A program made the position numbers and the translations under genes. The notes under the pieces were generated by a model. The model worked only from the letters and a program-made list of their open reading frames with translations, did no database searches and was not told the origin of the DNA. Positions 9,542-17,674 of a stretch of DNA of 64,000 bases are shown here, in pieces. Source of the DNA: GCA-2732755 sp965228265 (GTDB taxonomy: Bacteria > Planctomycetota > Phycisphaerae > Phycisphaerales > UBA1924); the NCBI GenBank assembly GCA_965228265.1, contig OZ245804.1, positions 2,170,001 to 2,234,000 of the forward strand. Direction: 5' to 3'. The first letter of the stretch is position 1, and each line of letters opens with the position of its first letter.

Positions 9542-11667
9542 CCACAACCGCGCCCACAGATGCGATCGCTCCGAGGCTGCGACCGGCCCAGGTCGGCCTG
9601 CGCAAGGACCTCGACGTCCACCGCCACGTCTTCCGCGGCGAGGTGTCGTACGTCATCCGCGATCCGATCACGCTCGCAGTCCACAAGCTCGGCGAAGCCG
9701 ACTACCAGCTCTGCGCCGCGCTCTCAGAGGACCGCTCGCTCGGCGATGTCTTCGATGAGTTCGTCGCCAACGGCACACTCGACCAGGCCGACGAGGAAAG
9801 CTTCTTCCAGTTTATTCTCAGCCTCCACGGCCTCGGCTTCCTCAATCTGCCCGTCCCGAACAACGAAGCCCTCTATCGCAGACGCCAGCAGAAAATCAAA
9901 GCCCGGCGTGCTCAGAAGGTCACCGGCTTCCTGTTCATGCAGGTGCCGCTGATCAATCCCGACAGCTTCCTCGACCGCACCAAGCACCTCGTCTCCTGGG
10001 TCTTTACCAAGTGGACGCTCATGGTCTGGTCGCTCGTGGTCGGGAGCGCCTTGCTCCTGCTCCTCAAGAACTGGGGCACCTTCTTCACTCCCATCGGCGA
10101 CATCTTCACGCCCGAGCGACTGCTCGGCATGTGGATCGCACTCGTCTCACTCAAGGTCATCCACGAATTCGGACACGCCTACGCCTGCAAGGTCCTGGGC
10201 GGCGAAGTGCCCGAGATCGGCGCCTACTTCATCGCCGGCACGCCCTGCGCGTACTGCGACTGTACCTCGTCCTGGGGTTTCAACAAGCGCTTCGAACGGC
10301 TCATCGTCGTTCTGGCCGGTGTCTACGTCGAGCTCTTCATCGCGGCCCTGGCCGTCTTCGTCTGGGCGATCGCGCCCTCCGCCTCGGTCCAGCTCATCGC
10401 ATTCGACATCGTCGTCGTCGCGGGTGTTGCGACCATCCTCGCAAACCTCAACCCGCTGATGCGCTTCGACGGCTACTACATCCTCAGCGATATCCTCGAG
10501 ATCCCCAACCTCCGCTCGACCGCTCAAAGACTCGCGATCTCCCTCATCAAGAGGATCTTTATCGGCGTCCCCATGCCCGCAACGCGATTCAGCCCTGGCA
10601 TGACGGCGGGCCTCATCGTCTTCGGTGTGCTCTCGGCGCTCTACAAAATCACCATCGTCATGGGTATCTCCGCGCTCCTGGCCACCAAGTTCCTCTACCT
10701 CGGCATCGGACTCGCGGTCTTCTACGGCGGCATGGAGTTCTACCGCGTCGGCAAGAACGTCGGCAACTACCTCATCCACTCCGAAGAGGCCCAGATGCAC
10801 CGCGTCCGCGCCGGTGCGCTCGCCACGCTGCTCTTCGCAGCCGCCCCCGCATTCCTCGTCTTTGTCCCCGTGCCAAGGCCCGTCATGGCGCTCGGCACCG
10901 TCGGCATGGAACAGGAAGCCTCCTACTACGCCACGGGCGACGGCTTCATCGAGTCAATCAACGCGCAGCCCGGCGATGTCCTGACCACCGGCGAACCGAT
11001 CGCCATCCTCTCCAACCCGACTCTTGAACACAACCTCAAGACCGCCGAGTACGAGCTCAAGTGCGCCACCATCCTCTCCGAAGCGCTCTTCGCCGAGGAC
11101 CCATCGGCCGCCGCGATCCACCGCGAATCCGCCGAGGCCGCGCAAGCCAGACTGCAACGCGAACAGGAACGTCTGAGCGAACTCTCCATCAACACCGAAA
11201 GCGCCTGCACCGTGCTTGAGGTGCTCCCACGCCGCGACGAGGGCAAGTTCTCGCTGACCGGCGACCGCATCGCCCATGTCGGCTCGGGCCGATGGGTCAT
11301 CCGAGGGCTCGTCCGCGAAGCCGCGCTCTCACACGCGCCCATCCATGTCGGCGACCAGATCGCGTTCCGGTCCACTAGCGCACAGGGACAGAGCATCCAC
11401 GCACGCGTCACCAGGCTCGAACCGCTGGGCAGCAGGGTCATCCGCCACGAAACCCTCACCGCGCTCGCTGGCGGCGAGATCCCCATCGCGCCCGAGACCG
11501 GCGAAGCAAACGAACCCTACTTCGAACTCGAAGCCGTCATCGTGGGCGACGCGGATATCGCCTACGGCATCACGGGCAACATCCTCATCGGATCCTACAG
11601 CGAACCCATCGCCATCTCGCTCTGGCGATCGGGCCTCCGTCTGCTCCAGAAGCTCGAGCAGAACTAA
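9538..11667 (+). CDS. M50-family (site-2-protease-like) membrane protein with lipoyl/HlyD domain
   Basis: I chose the ATG at 9538, which overlaps the previous stop as ATGA and gives 709 residues. The N-terminal 110 residues resemble a PqqD-like small helical domain. Multiple membrane segments follow, with the zinc protease motif HEFGH at residues 209-213 and a second motif NPLMRFDG whose Asp is residue 311. The C-terminal 270 residues carry a periplasmic biotinyl-lipoyl/HlyD segment (GDGFIESINAQPGDVLTTGE) with a coiled coil. M50-HlyD fusions paired with a separate HlyD protein are known from planctomycete genomes. Here they probably form the export or processing complex for the upstream giant protein; no ABC ATPase gene is visible beside them. 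Confidence 0.88.
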   Translation: MTTTAPTDAIAPRLRPAQVGLRKDLDVHRHVFRGEVSYVIRDPITLAVHKLGEADYQLCAALSEDRSLGDVFDEFVANGTLDQADEESFFQFILSLHGLGFLNLPVPNNEALYRRRQQKIKARRAQKVTGFLFMQVPLINPDSFLDRTKHLVSWVFTKWTLMVWSLVVGSALLLLLKNWGTFFTPIGDIFTPERLLGMWIALVSLKVIHEFGHAYACKVLGGEVPEIGAYFIAGTPCAYCDCTSSWGFNKRFERLIVVLAGVYVELFIAALAVFVWAIAPSASVQLIAFDIVVVAGVATILANLNPLMRFDGYYILSDILEIPNLRSTAQRLAISLIKRIFIGVPMPATRFSPGMTAGLIVFGVLSALYKITIVMGISALLATKFLYLGIGLAVFYGGMEFYRVGKNVGNYLIHSEEAQMHRVRAGALATLLFAAAPAFLVFVPVPRPVMALGTVGMEQEASYYATGDGFIESINAQPGDVLTTGEPIAILSNPTLEHNLKTAEYELKCATILSEALFAEDPSAAAIHRESAEAAQARLQREQERLSELSINTESACTVLEVLPRRDEGKFSLTGDRIAHVGSGRWVIRGLVREAALSHAPIHVGDQIAFRSTSAQGQSIHARVTRLEPLGSRVIRHETLTALAGGEIPIAPETGEANEPYFELEAVIVGDADIAYGITGNILIGSYSEPIAISLWRSGLRLLQKLEQN

Positions 11668-11685
11668 CGCCCCGTCTCAACCACT

Positions 11686-12267
11686 TCAGCCGTTCGGACC
11701 AGCCGCCCGATCCGCCATGTAGAAATGCACCGCGCACACCGCAAGCGCGTGCGAGATCACACCCTTGGCGATCAGGCACGGCGCATCGGCAACCGGAACG
11801 AGACGTGTTGCAAGCTGCTCGTGCTGATCGAACGACCACTCCCCCGTCGGCCGCACATCCGTCAGCAGCCCGTAGTGGCACTTGTTCGTCAGGATCGCCG
11901 GGTTCGTGTACGTCCACCCGATCCGCTTCACCCCGCCGTCAGAGACGTACCCCGTCTCCTCGCGCAGCTCGCGCCGGCAAGTCTCCATCGGGTCCTCGCC
12001 CGCCTCGACGATTCCCGCCACCGGCTCCAGCGTCACGCACTCCGAGCCGAACCGGAACTGCTCGACCATCACCAGCTCATCGCTCGGCGTCACCGCGATC
12101 ACGTTCACCCAGTCCCGTGAGCGGATCTGCACGAAGCTCCCCGACTTCGACGCGTCCTCTTCGCAGGTCCAGTCCTTCTCATTCAGATCGAAGATCCGTG
12201 TCCTGGCAAGCAGCCGCTCGCCGGTCGAGGTCCAGGGTTTCACGCCGCTCAGGTAGTCACTGCTCAT
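11686..12267 (-). CDS. NUDIX hydrolase (ADP-ribose pyrophosphatase-like)
   Basis: This is a 193-residue soluble enzyme. A complete Nudix box runs from G85 to Y107 (G-x5-E-x7-RELREETG), providing the Mg-binding glutamates. The overall layout, with WVNVIAVT and LVMVEQFRFG strands before the box, is that of ADP-sugar pyrophosphatases (NudF group), which cleave ADP-ribose or related nucleotide sugars. The exact substrate cannot be read from sequence. It is convergent with the M50 gene (18 bp) and divergent from the peptide ABC operon, so it is probably transcribed alone. Confidence 0.9.
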   Translation of the reverse strand: MSSDYLSGVKPWTSTGERLLARTRIFDLNEKDWTCEEDASKSGSFVQIRSRDWVNVIAVTPSDELVMVEQFRFGSECVTLEPVAGIVEAGEDPMETCRRELREETGYVSDGGVKRIGWTYTNPAILTNKCHYGLLTDVRPTGEWSFDQHEQLATRLVPVADAPCLIAKGVISHALAVCAVHFYMADRAAGPNG

Positions 12268-12354
12268 GCCCGCATGCTACGGCAACTCCCCACGCAGTCG
12301 GGTGCTGTTCAGCACCCCCGGCTGACGCGTTCTGTCCGGTGTATGCTCAGGGCC

Positions 12355-13635
12355 ATGGCAGAGGAATCCGTACCAGCGCTCGCCGCTCCGCCCAGGGCGA
12401 AAGACAACCCGCTCACGCGCAGCAAGGTGGGCCTCGCAGGCCTGATCTTCCTTGTTGTGGTTGCGGTCGTCTGTCTCGGCTCGCTCCCTTGGACCCTCTC
12501 GCCAGCGCCGAGTGCCGCCGAAGGCGACGCCACCCCCTGGTACAACGCGGGTGACCCGGGCCAGGGCAGGCTCCCGCCCATCTGGGCACCCATCGACGCC
12601 GAGCGAGCCCGCCGATTCAACGAGGGCGTCCCACCCGAAACCGTCGAAGAGATCGCCGCCCGTCACAACGTCACCACATCCGATGCCATCGCCTCCACAG
12701 AGGGACCCGTCGCCAAGGACCTCCGCAAGCACAGGAAGGGCACCACGCTCGGCACCGACAAACTCGGACGGAGCGTCCTCGTCCGCGTCCTGACCGGCGG
12801 CGGGATCAGCCTCGGTATCGGAATCGCCGCGGCGCTCATCAGTGTCACCATCGGCACGCTCTACGGCGTCATCGCCGGATACGCCGGGGGCAAGATCGAC
12901 TCCGTCATGATGCGCATCGTCGACATTATCTACGGCCTTCCCTACATCCTTCTTGTCGTCCTCCTCGCCGTCGCTGGCGACGCACTCGTTGAGAACTACG
13001 TCAGCAAGCAAGGCCCACGCCGGGCATACGTCGAACAGCGCGCCGTCGAGACCGCCACCGCCGAGGGCATCGACACAGCAGGCCGATCCGCCAGCGAGAT
13101 CCTGATCGATCACCCCGAGATCAAAGCCAGCCTCGAAGAAGAAGCACGAGCCGCCATCCCCTCCGCCGAACTCTCCACCGGCACGCGCACATTCATCGAC
13201 ATCACCATTCTCCTCGTCGCGATCGGTGGTGTCAGTTGGCTCACCATGGCCCGCGTCATCCGAGGCCAGGTGCTCAGTCTCAAAGCACAGCCCTTCATGG
13301 AAGCAGCCCGAGCCATCGGTGTCCCGCTGCACAGGCAATTCCTCAAACACCTGCTCCCCAATCTCCTCGGCCCCATCATCGTCTACACCACCCTGACCGT
13401 CCCCCAGGCCATTCTGCAAGAGAGCTTCCTGAGCTTCCTCGGCATCGGGGTCAAGCCGCCGCTGCCCAGTTGGGGCAACCTCGCAGCCGACGGCCTCGAA
13501 GCGATCAACAAGCACCGCTCCGAGTGGTGGATGCTCGCGTTCCCCTGCATCCTGCTCGGGCTCACACTGCTCGCGCTCAACTTCGTCGGCGAAGGTCTCC
13601 GCGAAGCCTTCGACCCCAAGAGGGCCCGCAAATGA
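12355..13635 (+). CDS. Peptide/nickel-type ABC transporter permease (OppC/DppC family)
   Basis: I chose the ATG at 12355 (MAEESVPALA, 426 residues); an in-frame ATG at 12343 is also possible. There is an N-terminal membrane helix (residues about 25-45), a long external stretch, then the binding-protein-dependent permease domain starting at GTDKLGRSV. The EAA loop EAARAIGVPLHRQF contacts the ATPase. An unusual insertion of about 70 polar residues sits between the LPYILLVVLLAVAG helix and the next helix FIDITILL. Its stop overlaps the ATPase gene by ATGA. The cognate binding protein and OppB permease are not in this window. Confidence 0.9.
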   Translation: MAEESVPALAAPPRAKDNPLTRSKVGLAGLIFLVVVAVVCLGSLPWTLSPAPSAAEGDATPWYNAGDPGQGRLPPIWAPIDAERARRFNEGVPPETVEEIAARHNVTTSDAIASTEGPVAKDLRKHRKGTTLGTDKLGRSVLVRVLTGGGISLGIGIAAALISVTIGTLYGVIAGYAGGKIDSVMMRIVDIIYGLPYILLVVLLAVAGDALVENYVSKQGPRRAYVEQRAVETATAEGIDTAGRSASEILIDHPEIKASLEEEARAAIPSAELSTGTRTFIDITILLVAIGGVSWLTMARVIRGQVLSLKAQPFMEAARAIGVPLHRQFLKHLLPNLLGPIIVYTTLTVPQAILQESFLSFLGIGVKPPLPSWGNLAADGLEAINKHRSEWWMLAFPCILLGLTLLALNFVGEGLREAFDPKRARK

Positions 13636-14771
13636 ACGAGCCCAAAACCAATCCCACCACCAAACCGCTGCTCCGCATCGACGACCTTGCCGTCTCTTTC
13701 GACAACGGCTCCGGCCCGCGCATCCAGGCCGTCGACGGCGCAAACCTCGCCGTCTACCCGAAACAAACCGTCGCGGTCGTGGGCGAATCCGGTTGCGGCA
13801 AGAGCGTCACCGCGATGAGCCTGCTCCAACTTATCCCAAGCCCGCCCTCTCGCGTGGACCGGGGATCCATCGCGTTCCAATCCGAAACTGGCGAGATCGA
13901 CCTGCTCAAGCTCAGCCCGGACCGCCTCCGCCATGTCCGCGGCGGCGAGATCGCGATGATCTTCCAGGAGCCCATGACCAGTCTCAACCCGGTCTACTCG
14001 ATCGGCGAGCAACTCCTCGAAGCCATCCGCCTGCACCGCGGGGCTTCGGGTGAGGCGGCCAGGAAGATCGCCATCGACGCGCTCAACCAGGTGGGTATCG
14101 ACGACGCCGAGCACCGCCTCCGCGCCTACCCGCACCAGTTCTCGGGCGGCATGCGCCAACGCGCCATGATCGCGATGGCGCTGGCCTGCAGGCCAAGGCT
14201 CCTGCTCGCAGACGAGCCGACCACCGCCCTCGATGTCACGGTCCAGAAGCAGATCCTCGATCTGATCGTCTCGCTCAAGGACGCGCACGACATGGCAGCC
14301 GTGCTCATCACGCACGACCTGGGCGTCGTCGCCGAGTACGCCGACGTCGTCTGCGTCATGTACGCCGGCCGCGTCGTTGAGTACGCCCCGACCGCCACGA
14401 TCTTCGAACGCCCGCTCCATCCCTATACCCGGGGCCTGCTCGCCTGCATCCCCACGCTCGATCCGTCGCAATCCGCCGAGGAAGACCTGGTCACCGTCTC
14501 CGAGGTGGTCAGCGACCCCAAACAGTGGGAGGGGTTCGCCGATCTTGCCGGCTTGCAGGGGGCGTCAGATCTCCGCCCCTGGTGGCCCTGGCACACCGCC
14601 TCGGGCGATGTTGTCCCCTCGGGCACCGGAACGCCGACGTTCTCCTTAGCCAGGGTCGAATCCGATCACTGGGTCGGGCTCTGGCGTACACCCTCCGTCG
14701 CCGAGGGGCGTGCCGGGATCGTCGAAACGCCCGTGAATCTGTCCTGTCGGCGCCAGACCAGCGAGGTGTAA
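13632..14771 (+). CDS. Peptide ABC transporter ATP-binding protein (OppD/DppD family)
   Basis: The ATG at 13632 overlaps the permease stop (ATGA), giving 379 residues. Walker A (GESGCGKS), the Q-loop EPMTSLNP typical of oligopeptide ATPases, the signature FSGGMRQRAMIA and Walker B LLLADEPTTALD are all intact. The C-terminal extension after PLHPYTRGLL is the family's oligopeptide-type tail, here about 90 residues and ending in a PWWPWH/VGLWRT segment. With the adjacent permease it would drive peptide import. A glycosyltransferase follows after a 5-bp gap. Confidence 0.92.
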   Translation: MNEPKTNPTTKPLLRIDDLAVSFDNGSGPRIQAVDGANLAVYPKQTVAVVGESGCGKSVTAMSLLQLIPSPPSRVDRGSIAFQSETGEIDLLKLSPDRLRHVRGGEIAMIFQEPMTSLNPVYSIGEQLLEAIRLHRGASGEAARKIAIDALNQVGIDDAEHRLRAYPHQFSGGMRQRAMIAMALACRPRLLLADEPTTALDVTVQKQILDLIVSLKDAHDMAAVLITHDLGVVAEYADVVCVMYAGRVVEYAPTATIFERPLHPYTRGLLACIPTLDPSQSAEEDLVTVSEVVSDPKQWEGFADLAGLQGASDLRPWWPWHTASGDVVPSGTGTPTFSLARVESDHWVGLWRTPSVAEGRAGIVETPVNLSCRRQTSEV

Positions 14772-14776
14772 CCCGC

Positions 14777-15865
14777 GTGCGCGTGATCCTGCTCGTCGAT
14801 CGAGACTTCGCCCACCGAGAGCTCAGGCTCATCCGGAAGGTCGCCATCGGTCTGGTCGACGCCGGCTGGCGCACAATCGTCGCACTCCCCGAGGACACCA
14901 CCACCCAGTTCGATGATGTTCCCGGCGTTCAGGTGGTCGGCTACCGCGACCGGGGCGTCCCTTGGACACGAGGACTCCGCGCCCGCGAGCTTGCAGATCA
15001 GCTGCAGTCTTCAGCCGACACTCCGACCATCGTGCACGCCTTCGGATCTCGGGGCTACGGCATCGCGGTCGATGTCGCCCAGCAACTCGGCGCCGCCCTC
15101 GTGCTCGAGGTGCACGCCAGAAACGCCGTGCCCAAAGCCGTCGCGGTGCTCAACGACGAAGCCGACGGCGGCATCGCGATCGCGCCCTGCACAACGCTCG
15201 TCAACGCGCTCATCGCAGCCGGGATCCCGCACGCCTCGGCGCGGGAGATCCCCTGGGGCGTGTCCAGCAGAGAGGTCACGCTTGAGCGCGAGAAAGCGGA
15301 AGTCCTGGGTATCGTGCTCACGGGCACGGGGTCCGACCCGCAGCTCTGGGAAGCCGCCGTCCGTGGACTAGCGCTCGTCGCCAGCAGGCGGGAGGACTTC
15401 GTGATCCTCGCCGACGACACCGCGGCTCTGCGCGCGGGGGTGGACAAACTCATCAACTCGATCGGGCTCTCGCCCCTGCTCTCGCGCATCCCGAGGCTCG
15501 AGGCCGACCGCGAGCTCGTGCTCAGAGCCGACATCATGCTCTGGCCCGATCACGACGGCGAGCACCGCAGCATCGTCCTCGACGCGATGGCCTGGGGTGT
15601 CACGGTGGTCGCGTCGGAAGACCGCGATGTCCCGGTGCTCTGCAACCCCGCGATCGCGCAGCTCGTTTCCGGTGATCCGACCGAGTGGGCCGGGGCGGTC
15701 GAGTCGCTGCTCGCGGCCGAGATGAACCGGCACGAGCTCGGCAGGCGTGCTCACGAGTACATCGCCCAGAACCATCGCCCGAGCAAGCACGTCGCGGGCC
15801 TGCTCGACGCGTACGAGTGGATGCTCGGCAAGGACGCGATCGTGCTCCCTCAGGAAGACGCATGA
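14777..15865 (+). CDS. Glycosyltransferase, family 4-like
   Basis: I chose GTG at 14777 because it begins 5 bp after the ATPase stop and opens a Rossmann strand at once (VRVILLVDRDFAHRELR); 362 residues. The N-terminal half has a GT4-type acceptor fold (TIVHAFGSRGYGIAVDVA). The C-terminal half shows the donor-site pattern LRADIMLWPDHDGEHRSIVL followed by DAMAWGVTVVASE, where a Glu/Ser pair and the small-residue helix contact the nucleotide sugar. Substrates are unknown. It overlaps xseA by ATGA and so sits inside the peptide-ABC/exonuclease run. Confidence 0.75.
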   Translation: MRVILLVDRDFAHRELRLIRKVAIGLVDAGWRTIVALPEDTTTQFDDVPGVQVVGYRDRGVPWTRGLRARELADQLQSSADTPTIVHAFGSRGYGIAVDVAQQLGAALVLEVHARNAVPKAVAVLNDEADGGIAIAPCTTLVNALIAAGIPHASAREIPWGVSSREVTLEREKAEVLGIVLTGTGSDPQLWEAAVRGLALVASRREDFVILADDTAALRAGVDKLINSIGLSPLLSRIPRLEADRELVLRADIMLWPDHDGEHRSIVLDAMAWGVTVVASEDRDVPVLCNPAIAQLVSGDPTEWAGAVESLLAAEMNRHELGRRAHEYIAQNHRPSKHVAGLLDAYEWMLGKDAIVLPQEDA

Positions 15866-17382
15866 GCGGACGTCTCCCCTTCAACGCCGCCGATCTGCGC
15901 AAGAAGCAGGCGGAACAGGGCGCCAAGCCGACCGAGGGCGTGCTCTCGGTCTCGGCCCTTGCCTCGATCCTCGACGGCGCGATCCGCGCCGGCACGCCCG
16001 CGTCCGTGCGCGTGCTGGGCGAGGTCAGCGGCTTCCGCGACCGCACCCACTGGTACTTCGATCTGAAAGACGCCAACGCGGTCGTCCAGTGCGTGGTCTT
16101 TGCCGGCAACGCGCGCAAGCTGGGCTTTGTCCCCGAAGACGGGCAGGAGGTCGTCGCGTCCGGGCGTGTCGACTACTACGCCAAGTCGGGCAAGGTCTCG
16201 CTCATCGCTACCCGGCTCGAGCCCGTCGGGGCAGGGGCGCTGGACCTGGCCTACCAGAAGCTCGTCGAGGAGCTCCGGGCTCTTGGCTGGTTCGACGATC
16301 AGCGCAAACGCCCATTGCCGATCTTCCCCAAACGCATCGCCGTCGTGACAAGCCGATCGTCGGCAGCCCTGCAGGACGTCCTCGACACGGCTCGCCGGCG
16401 GTGCACAGCCGTCGAGATCATGACGGTCGATGCGCGCGTCCAGGGCGATGGGGCGGCAGCCGAGATCACGCGTGCGATCTCGCTCCTCTCGCGCCGGCAC
16501 GCGGAACTCGGGGTCGATGCGATCCTCCTGACGCGGGGCGGGGGCTCCAAGGAAGACCTCTGGTGTTTCAACGACCGCGGGCTTGCCGAGGCGATCGTCA
16601 AGAGCGCGATCCCGGTCGTCGCGGCGATCGGGCACGAGACGGATACGACCATCGCCGAGCTGGTCGCCGATGTCCGGGCGGCGACACCGACGCAAGCCGC
16701 GATGAGGCTGATCCCCGACGCGGCGGCTCTCGCCGAGCAGGTTGATCGGCAGGGCTCGCGTCTGCTCACGGCTCTTTCGCGGGCTGCGTCACAATCGCGC
16801 GCACGGCTGCGGTCGATCGAGTCGAGGCCCATCTTCCGCAGGCCGGGCGAACTGGTCGCGCTCCACCGCGCCGCGCTCGATGCCTGCGCCCAGCGGCTTG
16901 AGCATGTGGCAAGATCCAGATTCCACCAGCAGGAGGTTCGGCTCGAGCGACTCTCGGCGCGGCTTGACCGGATAAGGCCCGACCGCCTGGCGAGCCGACT
17001 CGACCGGAAGCGGGCCGCCCGGCTGGCGACGATGACCGAGCGCTTTCAGCGCGTCACGCGGTCGCAGCTCGAGCGGTCGGGGCTGGCTCTTACTTCGGTT
17101 GAACGGGAGTTGTCGGCTGTGAGCCCGCTCTCGGTGCTGGCTCGTGGGTACTCGGTGACGTTCGATGCCGCGGGGAATGCCGTGCGAAAGGCCGCAGATC
17201 TGGCCCCGGGCGACACGATCCAGACCCGCCTGCCCGACGGCTCGGTGCGTTCGGTGGTGGAAGGCGCTCCCACCAAACCCCGCCCAAAGCCCGGTCCGAA
17301 GGCGGGGCAAAGGCCCACTGCCAAGCCTGAGCGGGCGGATGAAGATGGGGATCAGATGGATCTCTTCGATGCCCGGCGGTAG
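15862..17382 (+). CDS. xseA: Exodeoxyribonuclease VII large subunit
   Basis: The ATG at 15862 overlaps the previous stop (ATGA), giving 506 residues. An N-terminal OB-fold (VSALASILDGAIRA ... VRVLGEVSGFRDRTHWYFDLKD) precedes the catalytic core with PKRIAVVTSRSSAALQD, LTRGGGSKEDLWCFND and the conserved IGHETDTTIAELVADVRAATPTQAA block. A long Arg-rich coiled coil follows, then the closing LARGYSVTFD strand. Exonuclease VII degrades single-stranded DNA into oligonucleotides together with XseB. The small subunit gene follows 37 bp downstream. A basic, Pro/Lys-rich tail of about 35 residues is extra. Confidence 0.97.
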   Translation: MSGRLPFNAADLRKKQAEQGAKPTEGVLSVSALASILDGAIRAGTPASVRVLGEVSGFRDRTHWYFDLKDANAVVQCVVFAGNARKLGFVPEDGQEVVASGRVDYYAKSGKVSLIATRLEPVGAGALDLAYQKLVEELRALGWFDDQRKRPLPIFPKRIAVVTSRSSAALQDVLDTARRRCTAVEIMTVDARVQGDGAAAEITRAISLLSRRHAELGVDAILLTRGGGSKEDLWCFNDRGLAEAIVKSAIPVVAAIGHETDTTIAELVADVRAATPTQAAMRLIPDAAALAEQVDRQGSRLLTALSRAASQSRARLRSIESRPIFRRPGELVALHRAALDACAQRLEHVARSRFHQQEVRLERLSARLDRIRPDRLASRLDRKRAARLATMTERFQRVTRSQLERSGLALTSVERELSAVSPLSVLARGYSVTFDAAGNAVRKAADLAPGDTIQTRLPDGSVRSVVEGAPTKPRPKPGPKAGQRPTAKPERADEDGDQMDLFDARR

Positions 17383-17419
17383 GGTCAGCCGATGTTCTGT
17401 GTGACCCGCCGGAGCGACC

Positions 17420-17674
17420 ATGGCAGCCAAGAAGCAATCCAAGCCTGACCCCTCGGACGATCTCTCGAGCCTGAGTTTCGAGGATGCGATGAATCAGCTC
17501 GAGACGCTCATTGAGCGGATCGAGTCGGGCGAGGTGGGGCTTGAGGAGTCGATCGCTGAGTACGAGCGGGGGGTCAAGCTGATCCAGCGGTGCAAGGGCG
17601 TTCTGTCGGCTTCGGAGCAGCGCGTCGAGGAGCTGAGCAAGCAGCTGCGTGAGCAGGACGAGGCCGACGCCTGA
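17420..17674 (+). CDS. xseB: Exodeoxyribonuclease VII small subunit
   Basis: This is an 84-residue helical protein with the family signature LSFEDAMNQLETLIERIESG followed by LEESIAEYERGVKLIQRC. XseB subunits pack along the XseA coiled coil. The length matches the family. It follows xseA and shares a TGATG overlap with the prepilin peptidase gene, so the two are probably translationally coupled although functionally unrelated. Confidence 0.97.
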   Translation: MAAKKQSKPDPSDDLSSLSFEDAMNQLETLIERIESGEVGLEESIAEYERGVKLIQRCKGVLSASEQRVEELSKQLREQDEADA

